64,000 nt of DNA from Megamerina dolium. Taxonomy: Eukaryota > Arthropoda > Insecta > Diptera > Megamerinidae. Positions 1 to 10,077 of this stretch are shown piece after piece. The position numbers and the translations under genes were made by a program. The DNA lies in NCBI GenBank assembly GCA_963854835.1, contig OY978525.1, positions 60,152,855 to 60,216,854 of the forward strand, read 5' to 3'. The stretch's first letter is position 1. Every line of letters begins with the position of its first letter. The notes below the pieces were generated by a model. The model made no database searches and was not told the origin of the DNA. It saw only the letters and a list, made by a program, of their open reading frames with translations.

Positions 1-246
1 ACAGGGAATCAGAAGAGCAAGAATGCGGAACTTCTCACTGATGAGAAGGATATATCGACGATACTCCGCAACTTCCATGATTCACGTTTAGTAGGGAATC
101 AGGATGCTCTGAAAACTTATTTCAGGATTAAAAGACAGTATAGGTGAAAAGGTATGCGAAGCCAAATTAATGAAGAGACCACATCTGGACCACATCTGGA
201 AAAAATACATATTTACATTTCAAGATGATTTTTCCATATTTTTTAT

Positions 247-498
247 TTGTGCAGCTATGTCGAAGCTAGCACAGTGGCAAAAGCGTTTTACAACGAAGTT
301 ATTACGCGATATAACATACCAAAAATTTTAGTGACTGATAATGGTACGAATTTCACTTCGAAATTGTTTTCCGATACATGCAAGGTGCTGGGTGTTAAAA
401 AATTACATAAAACACCGTACCATCCACAAGCAAAGGGTTCTTTAGAAAGAAACTATAGATGTTTAGCAGAATATGTTAGGAGTTTTGTTAAAAGATAG
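247..498 (+). pseudogene. Integrase core fragment of a gypsy retrotransposon
   Basis: The 83-residue open stretch contains VTDNGTNFTSKLF, which carries the second catalytic Asp of the DDE integrase fold, and YHPQAKGSLERNYR, which carries the catalytic Glu. The spacing fits DD35E retroviral-type integrases. The first catalytic Asp and the zinc finger are not in this frame. Upstream sequence in the same element has stops, and the frame closes at 498 well before the integrase C-terminal domain seen after 1180. It is therefore a broken remnant. The apparent first Met is only the first one in the open stretch and not a true start. Confidence 0.75.
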
Positions 499-675
499 GT
501 CTAATTGGGACCAGTGGTTAGCACGTACACAATAAAACCGTACATACATCGACAAAACGGACACCATTCAGTGTTCTATACGGTTTCAATATCGATATGT
601 TGACAAACTTAAAAACAAAAAGATTAACTCTGTACAATGCAAATGATTAAAATAAGGTATTAAAATACCAACTAC

Positions 676-1155
676 ACTCTACAAGTCTCTCATCATGCCT
701 GTCCTAACATATGGCGCTGAAGCCTGGACAATTTCCATCTCGGATGAGCGAATGCTTGGAGTTTTCGAGAGAAAGGTCCTACGCAGGATCTTTGGACCTA
801 TTTGCGTTGGTGGCGAGTACCGAATAAGGTACAACCATGAGCTGTACGAGCTATATGCCGATATTGACATAGTAAAGCGCATCAAAATCCAGCGGCTGCG
901 CTGGCTAGGTCATGTCGAGCGAATGGAAGAACACGCTCCAGCTAAGAAGGTGTTATATTCGGAACCCGCTGGAGGACGACGCAGAAGAGGAAGACCAAAC
1001 CTCCGGTGGAAAGACCAAGTACTGGAGAACCTGACGGCGCTTGGAATTTCTAACTGGCGCCAGCTAGCGAAGAACAGAGATGGCTGGCGAAGCATGTTAT
1101 TTTCGGCCTAAATCGATATTCGGTTGTTATGTCCACATAAGTAAGTAAGTAAGTA
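676..1155 (+). mobile_element. 5'-truncated RTE-like LINE, 3' end only
   Basis: It encodes the last 138 residues of the same LINE protein seen at 14128-17104, open from 695 to 1111, with the recurring LRWLGHVERMEEHAPAKK and RRRRGRPNLRWKDQVLENL motifs. The 3' end is the family tail with tandem gtaa units. The 17-bp sequence attaaaataccaactac lies at 659-675 and again at 1156-1172, a perfect target duplication. The 5' truncation point shares aactac with the target, so the left junction is ambiguous by six bases. It interrupts the gypsy remnant around it and is therefore the younger of the two. Confidence 0.88.
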
Positions 1156-1480
1156 ATTAAAATACCAACTACAAAGGTCACATGAGTTTGTGAGGGAAAA
1201 TCAGGAAAAAGCAAAGAAATTAGCTAATATTCAATATGGAAAAGGAATCCACCCTATAATTTTTAGAATAGGTGATAAAGTATTGTTGAGAAATCAGACT
1301 AGGGAAATTTAGTCACATCTGGACTGGGCCATACGATGTATCACTTCGTATGGTGGACAGTCCAGTAACGGCGACTATTAAAATCGGAGAAAGTGATAAA
1401 AAGTACTATAATATCTTACTAAAACATTTTTTATCAATAAGCAATAGTAGTTTAACGAACTAATAGTGTTTGTGGTAGAA

Positions 1481-2098
<618 letters not shown>

Positions 2099-2298
2099 TG
2101 TTGTAAATAATAAACAAATCACTTAACAAAAACACTGGTGAAAAATATACTTGTACAGAAAGATTAGAAATTAGATTCTCTTTGAAATATTTGAGATATT
2201 TTTATATTTGAATTTAATAAGAAAAATAGAATTGATTTGTACATTTTTTTATGCAATCTAGTCGATACGAACAGCCCAATAAAGACATTTTCGTAACA
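2099..2298 (+). repeat. 5' LTR of the intact gypsy element
   Basis: 200 bp, beginning TGTTGTAAATAATAAAC and ending CGTAACA. It contains an aataaa motif at 2279-2284, close to the 3' end, which is a plausible polyadenylation signal. The copy at 7248-7447 matches it apart from one visible substitution near the 5' end. Confidence 0.95.
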
Positions 2299-2318
2299 AT
2301 TGGTGACAGCGGTGGGAT
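2299..2318 (+). promoter_or_regulatory. Primer-binding site region of the gypsy element
   Basis: Immediately after the 5' LTR the sequence reads at-tggtgacagcggtggga. TGG at the start matches the CCA end of a tRNA, as expected for a reverse-transcription primer site. The first seven bases (tggtgac) would fit a tryptophan-type tRNA end but the match does not continue, so the primer tRNA is left unassigned. Confidence 0.55.
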
Positions 2319-2329
2319 TGCTTAAAAAA

Positions 2330-3625
2330 ATGGTGAAGTTTAACCAGCTGAAACTGGAGCAACTAAAACAACAGTTAGCATCATTGGATCTATCCTCATT
2401 CGGTATTAAGGCAGAACTGCAAGTGAGACTACGAGAGGCTATGGAAGCCATCGGTGTAAATGTTGATGAACATGAGTTCTATGAAGAAGATGTTGCAGGT
2501 GGTGTAATTGAAGAAGTGGAAAAAACGGACACATCTGGCCAAATGATGGAGTTTATGAAATCGATGATGCAGCAGATGCAGGAGCAACTTGATAAACACT
2601 CTACTGAATCTAAGAAAGGAATGGCTACACTGTTGCAAGAGAAATTTGAAGAAAACTCTACCGTCATGCAGGAACAGCTTACCAAGGCCTCTTTAGATAT
2701 TCAAAAGCAATTCTTAGAAAGAATGGATCAGACTGACCAGAAAGTACAAGAGCTAAGCGAGAAACAAGTTGTAATAGACGAGAAGATTCGGCACCTGGAA
2801 AATCGCTTTAATTCAATGGAACTAAGTGGAACTACAACAACAATCGTTCGAGATTCTGGTGCCATCAAATTAAAATCACCAACGTTTGATGGATCGACGG
2901 CTTTTGATGTTTTCAAGTTGCAATTTGAAACAACCGCCTTAGCAAATCAGTGGGGTGTTAACGAAAAAACTTCTGCATTAATTGTGGCATTAAAAGGTAA
3001 TGCAGCGGAAGTTTTACAGCAGGTTCCAGAGCACGAGCGGAACAGCTATCAAGCGTTGATGGATACTTTGAAGCGGAAATACGACAGTAGCTATATGACC
3101 CAGTTGCACAGAGTAGAACTAAAAGCAAGGGTACAACGGATTGGCGAAACTCTTCAACAATATGCCTCAGATATTGAACGGCTGTGCAACCTCTCGTATG
3201 CTGGCAAACCTAGTGATTTCATTGAGATAATTAAAATTGACACATTCATCGAAGGCATACGTGATCCCGAAACAAAACGACAAACAATCATGTCCCCGAG
3301 AGCGACTTTTGCAGAAACTGTTAGCAGTGCGCTGACATATGAAGCTGCTGGTTTGATGTGTCGTCCAACACATAAGGTTCGGAAATTGGAGATTGTAACG
3401 GATGATCTGGTTGAAGTGGTACGCAAAGTGATCAAGTCCGAGCAAGCTGCAGTAGTTCGACGTGAAGGCACATTTAGTGGAAAGTGCTTTAATTGTGCTA
3501 AACCTGGACATATGGCACGGGATTGCCGTCGAAAACGTTCTCGATCAAGCTCTTCAGGGAAGAAGAAACTCGAAGACGGGGTGAACAGCATTAACGAGAC
3601 TACGTATAAGCCATCGTTAAATTAA
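2330..3625 (+). CDS. gag: Gag structural protein of the gypsy element
   Basis: 431 residues from the ATG at 2330, the first ATG after the primer site; the frame is open from 2300 but has no earlier ATG. The N-terminus (FNQLKLEQLKQQL to about residue 40) resembles a SAP-like helix pair. Residues about 70-170 are charged, Gln-rich and probably coiled coil. The middle part has the usual retrotransposon capsid look (YQALMDTLKRKYDSSYMTQL and EGIRDPETKRQ). A CX2CX4HX4C zinc knuckle, CFNCAKPGHMARDC, lies at about residues 386-399, followed by a basic Arg/Ser/Lys tail, both expected to bind genomic RNA. Gag would assemble cytoplasmic particles. Related gag pieces are found at 42142-43154. Confidence 0.93.
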   Translation: MVKFNQLKLEQLKQQLASLDLSSFGIKAELQVRLREAMEAIGVNVDEHEFYEEDVAGGVIEEVEKTDTSGQMMEFMKSMMQQMQEQLDKHSTESKKGMATLLQEKFEENSTVMQEQLTKASLDIQKQFLERMDQTDQKVQELSEKQVVIDEKIRHLENRFNSMELSGTTTTIVRDSGAIKLKSPTFDGSTAFDVFKLQFETTALANQWGVNEKTSALIVALKGNAAEVLQQVPEHERNSYQALMDTLKRKYDSSYMTQLHRVELKARVQRIGETLQQYASDIERLCNLSYAGKPSDFIEIIKIDTFIEGIRDPETKRQTIMSPRATFAETVSSALTYEAAGLMCRPTHKVRKLEIVTDDLVEVVRKVIKSEQAAVVRREGTFSGKCFNCAKPGHMARDCRRKRSRSSSSGKKKLEDGVNSINETTYKPSLN

Positions 3626-3693
3626 AACGAGCCAGTTCCAAGGGGCGTGAGCTGGCTCCCACAACGGGTTGCCCCACCATTCTCATCTCTCAA

Positions 3694-6600
3694 ATGGAAC
3701 GCGTGCCTAACAGTCTGACCATCGATGGAAAAATTAACAATAAAGCATTTATTTTGACTTTGGATACTGGCGCGTCTCACTCGATAATAAAAAGTGGCCT
3801 GGTGAAAGAGTTTGTGCCATTGGTTGGTATAAAACTTCGCACAGCAACAGGTGAAGATGCACCGATTTTGGGAAAGGTCTCAAAGCAAATCACGATAGGT
3901 GACTGTGATTTACAACATGAATTCATTGTGGCAGATATTATCGATGACGTCATTATTGGCATAGATTTTATGATCGCACATGGAGTTACATTAGACTTAA
4001 GGCGACGAATATTGCGATATATGGATGTCGAATGTCCACTAAATGCTGGCTATGAGCGTAGTGGAAGTACAAGGCAGGTCCGGATATGCCAAAAACAGAA
4101 AATACCAGCAAATTCGGAGGCAATCATATGGGCTAAAATAGATACGGATGGAGTTACAAGTAAGTTGTGGGTTGTGGAAGCTATCAAAAGTAACCAAGTC
4201 AATAACATCATACTTGGAAAAACACTAGTGGAGTCTAAAAATGATGGAAGTATACCTATTCGAATTTTAAATCCATCTGGTACACCAAAATTTGTAAGAA
4301 AAGGAACAATAATTGGTCAATGTCAAGAGGTTACAGCTGTGGTTAATTGTGGAGCGGATACGGCGACAGTAAAAGCTGGAAGCAATGCGGACAAAGAAAT
4401 GGCAATGTCGCAGATGCAAGAATGGACTAAAGAGCTTACTGAACATCAGAAAAATAAGGCGTTACAAGCATTAAGGAAACATTGGTCCATTTTTGCACCT
4501 AAAGGTAAAAGTGGCGGAAGAATAGCTATAGTGAAACATGAAATTGATACCGGCGATTCCAAACCTATCCGCCAAGCGCCACGAAGAGTTCCATTGGCTA
4601 GAAGGGATGAAGTAACAAAGCTCGTTGCCGATATGCGGAGGGAAGGTGTTATCGAACCATCCGCCAGTCCCTGGAGTGCACCAGTAGTGCTTGTGAAGAA
4701 GAAAGACGGAAGTACTCGATTCTGTGTGGACTACCGTAAGTTGAATGATGTCACGAAGAAAGATAGCTATCCATTGCCTAGAATCGACGATACTCTCGAC
4801 ACACTATTTGGTGCACAATGGTTCTCAACCCTCGATCTACAGAGCGGCTACTGGCAAGTAGAACTTAAAGAGAAAGACAAAGAAAAGACTGCATTTAGCG
4901 TTGGTGATGGACTATGGCAATTCACAGTGATGCCTTTCGGGCTTTGCAATGCACCTGCCACTTTCGAGCGTCTCATGGAACGTGTCTTGAAAGGACTGCA
5001 CTGGAAAACGTGTTTGGTATATCTTGATGACATTATTGTGATGGGCAAAGACTTTGACGACCACTTAGCGAAATTGAAGGAGGTTTTTGAACGAATAGAA
5101 GCCGCTGGACTGAAACTGAACTCAAGGAAGTGTTCACTTTTCAAACGTGAAGTTCGGTATCTCGGTCACAAGGTAACCACGAAAGGCGTTCACACAGACG
5201 ACGAGAAAATAGCAGCGGTGAAAAAGTGGCCAAAACCAACAAACCTGCATGATCTAAGAAGTTTCCTGGGGCTGTGTACCTACTACAGACGGTTCGTGCC
5301 CGGCTTTGCAAACATAGCCAGTAGTTTACATGAGCTAACTAGGAAGAACCAGGCATTCAAATGGGGTGATACACAAGATAAGGCTTTCGAACAGCTCAAA
5401 GAACAACTCTGCTCCGCACCAGTATTAGCTTACCCAACACCTGGCAAAACATTTATATTGGATACGGATGCGAGCGGCTACGGAATCGGCGGAGTACTGT
5501 CTCAAATAATAGAAGGACAAGAAAAAGTGATAGCCTACTACAGCAAAACTTTGTCAAAACCAGAGCGAAACTACTGCGTAACGCGAAGGGAGCTACTGGC
5601 CATAATGGAATGCGTGAAACACTTTCATAAGTATCTATACGGACAACAATTCCATCTCAGGACTGACCATGCAGCGCTCCGGTGGCTACTACAATTCAAG
5701 GATCCGGAAGGTCAACTAGCGCTATGGATTGAGCGATTGCAAAGCTACGATTTTACAATTGAGCACCGTAAAGGAGATCATCATGGCAATGCTGATGCCT
5801 TATCGCGTCGTCCCTGCAGCACTGAATGCAAACATTGTTCACGAGCCGAAAGCAAGGAACACATTGTAGACATCCGGCTTTTAAATGCCCTTCCGGAAGA
5901 GTCCTGGACCAGTGAACGAATACAAAAAGAGCAGCGGAACGACCCAGATCTTGCAAAAATCATGAAAAGTAAAGAGCATGGCATCCGACCAGACTGGCAA
6001 GAAATGGCTAGTGAAAGCCCGATATCTAAAGCATACTGGGCGCAATGGCAAAGCTTGCACCTTAGTGATGGTTGTCTGTACCGGATATGGGAAAGTGAAG
6101 ATGGCAAAACCGCAAATAACCTTCTGGTGGTACCAAAGTCCAGAATCAAGGAGGTAATTTCAGAATATCACAATGCATCCAGTGGAGGTCATTTAGGCAT
6201 AGCTAAAACCACAGGAAAGGTCGAGAGGCGCTTCTACTGGGTTGAGTGCCAGGAATCCGTGGCAGACTTTATAAGAAGATGTGACCAATGCTCATCAGTA
6301 AAAGGGCCACATAGAAGGACTCGAGGTAAGATGCAACAGTACAACACGGGTGCTCCGTTTGAACGAATTGCGTTGGACATAGCGGGACCGTTCCCCACGA
6401 GCAACTTGGGAAATAGGTATGTGTTGGTAGTAATGGACTACTTTAGCAAGTGGCCAGAAGTGTACCCTATTCCAAATCAAGAAGCGAACATGGTCGCTGA
6501 AGTATTCGTGAACAATTGGATTACACGATTTGGTGTCCCATTAGAGCTGCATTCTGACCAAGGGCGAAACTTCGAATCAACGGTGTTTAAAGAAGTTTGC

Positions 6601-7236
6601 GCAATTTTGGGCGTACATAAAACTCGTACCACTCCATTACATCCACAGTCGGACGGTATGGTAGAACGATTCAACCGTACCTTGAATGAGTACCTGAGGA
6701 AAGTCGTTAACAGGGATCAAAAAGATTGGGACACTCACATCCCAATGTTTCTACTTGCATATCGGTCTGCACAGCATAATTCCACAGCAACAACACCAGC
6801 AAGAGCAGTTTTCGGTACAGATGTAAGATTACCGGCTGATTTGAAATTGGGAGTAACTCCATCGTCTGACAAACCTATATGTGACTACGTTGAGAACAAA
6901 CGAAATCAACTAGATGAAGTGCATCGTTTCATAAGAAGGCGAATTCAGATAACAAGTGACAAGATGAAGGCCAGATATGATTTACGAACAAATTCAAAAG
7001 GCTACCATAAAGGAGACCTGGTATGGCTTCATAATCCACAACGGAAAAAGGGCTTGTCTCCTAAATTACAAACGCATTGGGAAGGACCATATAAAGTGAT
7101 AAACAGAATCAACGATGTTGTGTATCGGATTCAACAATCAGGGCATCGTCGAGCAAAATTGAAAATAGTACATCTGGAACGGCTGGCTCCTTATCACGGC
7201 GATATGGGAACACTTGTTCGGGACGAACAAGTTTAA
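3694..7236 (+). CDS. pol: Pol polyprotein: protease, reverse transcriptase, RNase H, integrase
   Basis: 1,180 residues with every expected catalytic motif. The aspartic protease has LDTGASHSI with Asp at residue 24. The reverse transcriptase has [13 protein letters not shown] and the YLDD box at about residues 443-446. RNase H begins with LDTDASGYGIGGVLS near 588 and includes TDHAALRW. Integrase has a zinc finger near 826-870 (HLGIAK, CDQCSS) and the catalytic triad at about D895, D955 and E991, which is DD35E spacing. The C-terminus (GDLVWLHNPQ, YHGDMG) closes the protein. The pol frame is in the -1 phase relative to gag and stays open upstream of the ATG to 3610, overlapping the gag end by 16 bases, so expression by -1 frameshifting is possible. 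No lesion is visible. Confidence 0.95.
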   Translation: MERVPNSLTIDGKINNKAFILTLDTGASHSIIKSGLVKEFVPLVGIKLRTATGEDAPILGKVSKQITIGDCDLQHEFIVADIIDDVIIGIDFMIAHGVTLDLRRRILRYMDVECPLNAGYERSGSTRQVRICQKQKIPANSEAIIWAKIDTDGVTSKLWVVEAIKSNQVNNIILGKTLVESKNDGSIPIRILNPSGTPKFVRKGTIIGQCQEVTAVVNCGADTATVKAGSNADKEMAMSQMQEWTKELTEHQKNKALQALRKHWSIFAPKGKSGGRIAIVKHEIDTGDSKPIRQAPRRVPLARRDEVTKLVADMRREGVIEPSASPWSAPVVLVKKKDGSTRFCVDYRKLNDVTKKDSYPLPRIDDTLDTLFGAQWFSTLDLQSGYWQVELKEKDKEKTAFSVGDGLWQFTVMPFGLCNAPATFERLMERVLKGLHWKTCLVYLDDIIVMGKDFDDHLAKLKEVFERIEAAGLKLNSRKCSLFKREVRYLGHKVTTKGVHTDDEKIAAVKKWPKPTNLHDLRSFLGLCTYYRRFVPGFANIASSLHELTRKNQAFKWGDTQDKAFEQLKEQLCSAPVLAYPTPGKTFILDTDASGYGIGGVLSQIIEGQEKVIAYYSKTLSKPERNYCVTRRELLAIMECVKHFHKYLYGQQFHLRTDHAALRWLLQFKDPEGQLALWIERLQSYDFTIEHRKGDHHGNADALSRRPCSTECKHCSRAESKEHIVDIRLLNALPEESWTSERIQKEQRNDPDLAKIMKSKEHGIRPDWQEMASESPISKAYWAQWQSLHLSDGCLYRIWESEDGKTANNLLVVPKSRIKEVISEYHNASSGGHLGIAKTTGKVERRFYWVECQESVADFIRRCDQCSSVKGPHRRTRGKMQQYNTGAPFERIALDIAGPFPTSNLGNRYVLVVMDYFSKWPEVYPIPNQEANMVAEVFVNNWITRFGVPLELHSDQGRNFESTVFKEVCAILGVHKTRTTPLHPQSDGMVERFNRTLNEYLRKVVNRDQKDWDTHIPMFLLAYRSAQHNSTATTPARAVFGTDVRLPADLKLGVTPSSDKPICDYVENKRNQLDEVHRFIRRRIQITSDKMKARYDLRTNSKGYHKGDLVWLHNPQRKKGLSPKLQTHWEGPYKVINRINDVVYRIQQSGHRRAKLKIVHLERLAPYHGDMGTLVRDEQV

Positions 7237-7247
7237 GTTGAGGGCAG
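7234..7247 (+). promoter_or_regulatory. Polypurine tract before the 3' LTR
   Basis: aagttgagggcag directly precedes the 3' LTR start tgttgt. A short purine-rich run in this position primes plus-strand DNA synthesis in LTR retrotransposons. Confidence 0.7.
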
Positions 7248-7722
<475 letters not shown>

Positions 7723-7862
7723 GTTGCAAAATCAGCAATCTAAAAAATGGCTGTGACGGTGGAGAACCTAACCGGTTTGTGGGAGGGTGCAAAGCCGAAA
7801 TGTGACAGTCTAACTGCCATTTCGGAAAAGAAGAAGGTGGTGATTGTCCCTCATGCAATGCT

Positions 7863-8246
7863 TTGGACAGCGACATCATTTTAAGGAGGCTGCAGCGGCA
7901 AAACGGCTGTGTTAAGGACACTTCTAAATGGAGTGTTATTCGCACAGAGAAGTTTGGCCAGGCAGATAAGGCAGGTGTCGTACTCACCATCACTCTTCCA
8001 TACGATTCTCTGGAGGGACTACCTCCAAGAGAGGTGGAAGCTCTAGTCAGATTCTGTGATGATAGGTGTGTTAGACTGATCTTGGGATGCGATATCAATG
8101 CGCATAGTTATGTGTGGAGCAACAGCGATGATAACTACAGAGGAGAGTGTCTAGTCGAATTTATAGAAAGATTTTGTCTAAAAGTTACCAATAATGGAAC
8201 ACAACCGATCTTTGTAGTAGTTGCGAGGTCATTGATGCTAGATTAG
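7863..8246 (+). pseudogene. Chimeric ORF1-endonuclease frame made by an internal deletion in the LINE
   Basis: The first half (SDIILRRLQRQNGCVKDTSK to GVVLT) matches the ORF1 product of the copy at 55490-61040, and the second half (LPYDSLEGLPPREVEALVRFC onward) matches its ORF2 endonuclease. About half a kilobase that separates these parts in the longer copy (roughly 57210-57716) is missing, fusing two normally separate proteins in one open frame of 127 codons. The frame ends at 8246 where SINE-like sequence begins. The fusion is a by-product of decay; nothing indicates that it is used. Confidence 0.7.
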
Positions 8247-8620
8247 ATTAGGTTATGTGGCTGCCCTCTCTCTGAGAGGAAACACTTAGGCCAGAAAGGC
8301 CCATTGTGATACCACCGAGCTTCTCTTCCAATTGTGCGTGTTAAATTTGGACATCATTAGAAGGGACCTACTTATATTAGCCGGTTCCGAACGGCAGAAT
8401 CCTTGCGACATCACTTTAATTTAGTTTTGTCACAGAGATCTATTAAGAAACATTTTTGGCAAATTGTTACTGCGGGAAAAATTGCCAATTCTTGCCGGTA
8501 GGTACCTTTCGAAAGAAAAATCTTTTTGATATTAAATTTTGTCATGCTTCTGCCAGAGATAAAATCCACAGACTACAGATCAGAAGGCCAACGCACTAAC
8601 CACTGAGTTACGGCACCAAA
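8243..8620 (-). repeat. tRNA-derived SINE, diverged full-length copy
   Basis: On the minus strand it begins with a tRNA-like head (ggtgccgtaactcagtggtt, then gccttctgatctgtag) and runs through the SINE body to ggcctttctggcctaag at the 3' end. The 3' portion differs from the 17275-17635 copy, suggesting another subfamily. It splits the LINE between 8240 and 8630. Confidence 0.75.
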
Positions 8621-9472
8621 AAAAAATGTCGAATGTCAAAATGTTGCACAAGGTTTTGGATTTGAGGGTTGTGGATAGACTAACCATGTCTGAGCACAGC
8701 GCCATTCAGTTTAGGTTTTTTTTACTATAAAAGATTTAGGAATGACTGTAGCGAACGGACTGTAAAAAGTACTGTAATTGCCAGGAAATTTTAAGAAACC
8801 GAGAACAACCGCAAATGTTGAGTATCAGGTGAGGGCTATCAGCTCAGCCATTATCGAAGTATTTGAAGCTGCCTGTCTCCGTACGGTAGTGGACACACGT
8901 GACCCCACTTCATGGCGGAATAGGGAACTGGAGTCCATGAAAAAGGAGACAGAGAAGGCTTTTAATCGTCACATTAGAGGGGTCTCCAGTGCATGGGACA
9001 ACTATAAATATAAAAAAAGGATAATGAAGAAGTCTCTGCGTGATCATAAAAAGAAAATGTGGAGGGAATTCTCCTATGTAATATGTAGATTACATAGGAT
9101 TATATCAAAGGACCCTGTCGGAATTGTTAGCATAAACGAGAAGGACAGTGCACGCATTTTTTCATTTATATATATCTCGAGGTTTTCTTTTGTGCTAAAT
9201 AATGTACATAAAAAACAATTAGTTTGTAATTTACATGCTTTTCTCTTTCGTTTCAATACGGAATTCCTTTCGATAACGAAATTGATGAAATTTATCAAAA
9301 TTTGATTTAAACATATATTTTGAGTAATGGTATTGGCCACCAATGATAGGCTTAACAATTTAGAAAATGATAAAAAGTATGCTAATGCGAATACAACAAC
9401 AACAGCAAGTAGCAGCACCACCACCACCACATCAACAATATAAATAACAACAGCAATTAAAACGTAGAACAA

Positions 9473-9628
9473 ATGGAAGAAAATCAGCAGCAACAGCGAC
9501 AACAACAGCAAGATTTGTCGTCAATTATAAATAGCAATAGTTTGAAATCGGAAAATATGATGGCGGAAAATACATTACCAGCACAACATCAACAACAGCA
9601 AAAACACTGGCAACAGCATCAGAGATGA
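9473..9628 (+). other. Short Gln-rich open frame (51 codons)
   Basis: ATG at 9473 opens a frame to TGA at 9626. It begins MEENQQQQRQQQQDLSSI and ends with another Gln-rich block. The codons are mixed CAA and CAG, as in dipteran opa-type repeats, and the middle is not low-complexity. It could be a captured piece of a host polyQ exon or just a repeat that happens to be open. No promoter or splice context is evident. Confidence 0.3.
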
Positions 9629-9807
9629 TAAACCACAAAAAAATACAATCCCACATGGCCTGGTATTGTTGGCAGAAATTTCGGATCATACGTTATACAT
9701 GAGACGCGCCATTTTATTTACTTCTACTTAAGTCAAGTGGCAATTCTATAATTTAAGAACGGTTAAAGAAAAACAATTTGAAGTTATTATAAAGCAAGAA
9801 GCAGTCA

Positions 9808-10077
9808 AATTGAATATCGAAAAGATTTTTCTTTCTAACGGTACCAACCTGTCGACAAGCTATTAGCAATTCTTCCGACAGTAACAACTTGTCATGAAAA
9901 AGCTTCTAAAAGAACTCTGTGACAAAGCTCAGAAAAAGTGATGTCACAAGGGTTCTGCCATTCGGAACCGGCTAAAATATGTAGGTCTCTTCCAATATTG
10001 TCCAAAATTTAACATGCACAACAGTAATGGAAGAGAAGCTCGGCCAATGAGCACTTTGGGGCTTTAAGTGCTACATA
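9808..10077 (+). repeat. tRNA-derived SINE, 5'-truncated
   Basis: Starts inside the SINE body (aatatcgaaaagatttttct) and ends with the family tail gctcggccaatgagc...aagtgctacatatt. The tRNA-like head is missing. Confidence 0.85.

Larger units (their letters stand above)
1..1480 (+). mobile_element. Decayed 3' part of a 412/mdg1-like Ty3/gypsy retrotransposon
   Basis: Translated pieces give the linker before the integrase zinc finger (NFHDSRLVGNQDALKTYF near base 80-130), part of the integrase core (247-498) and the C-terminal domain (about 1180-1310, with GDKVLLRNQTRE). Stops and frame changes separate them, so no protein can be made. The zinc-finger region is largely missing. The copy is split at 659-1172 by an RTE LINE fragment flanked by a 17-bp target duplication; removing the insert rejoins the sequence upstream of the integrase C-terminal domain. 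The element continues off the left edge. The 412/mdg1 affinity rests on the look of the integrase only. The gypsy superfamily call is secure, the clade is not. Confidence 0.75.

Noticed and set aside
3154..3591. Antisense frames over gypsy gag and pol
   Set aside because: Shadows of the true gag/pol frames on the plus strand.
9074..9511. Hydrophobic 145-codon minus frame
   Set aside because: Antisense of the CAA/CAG and AT-rich region; the Val/Leu runs are reverse complements of Gln/Asn codons.
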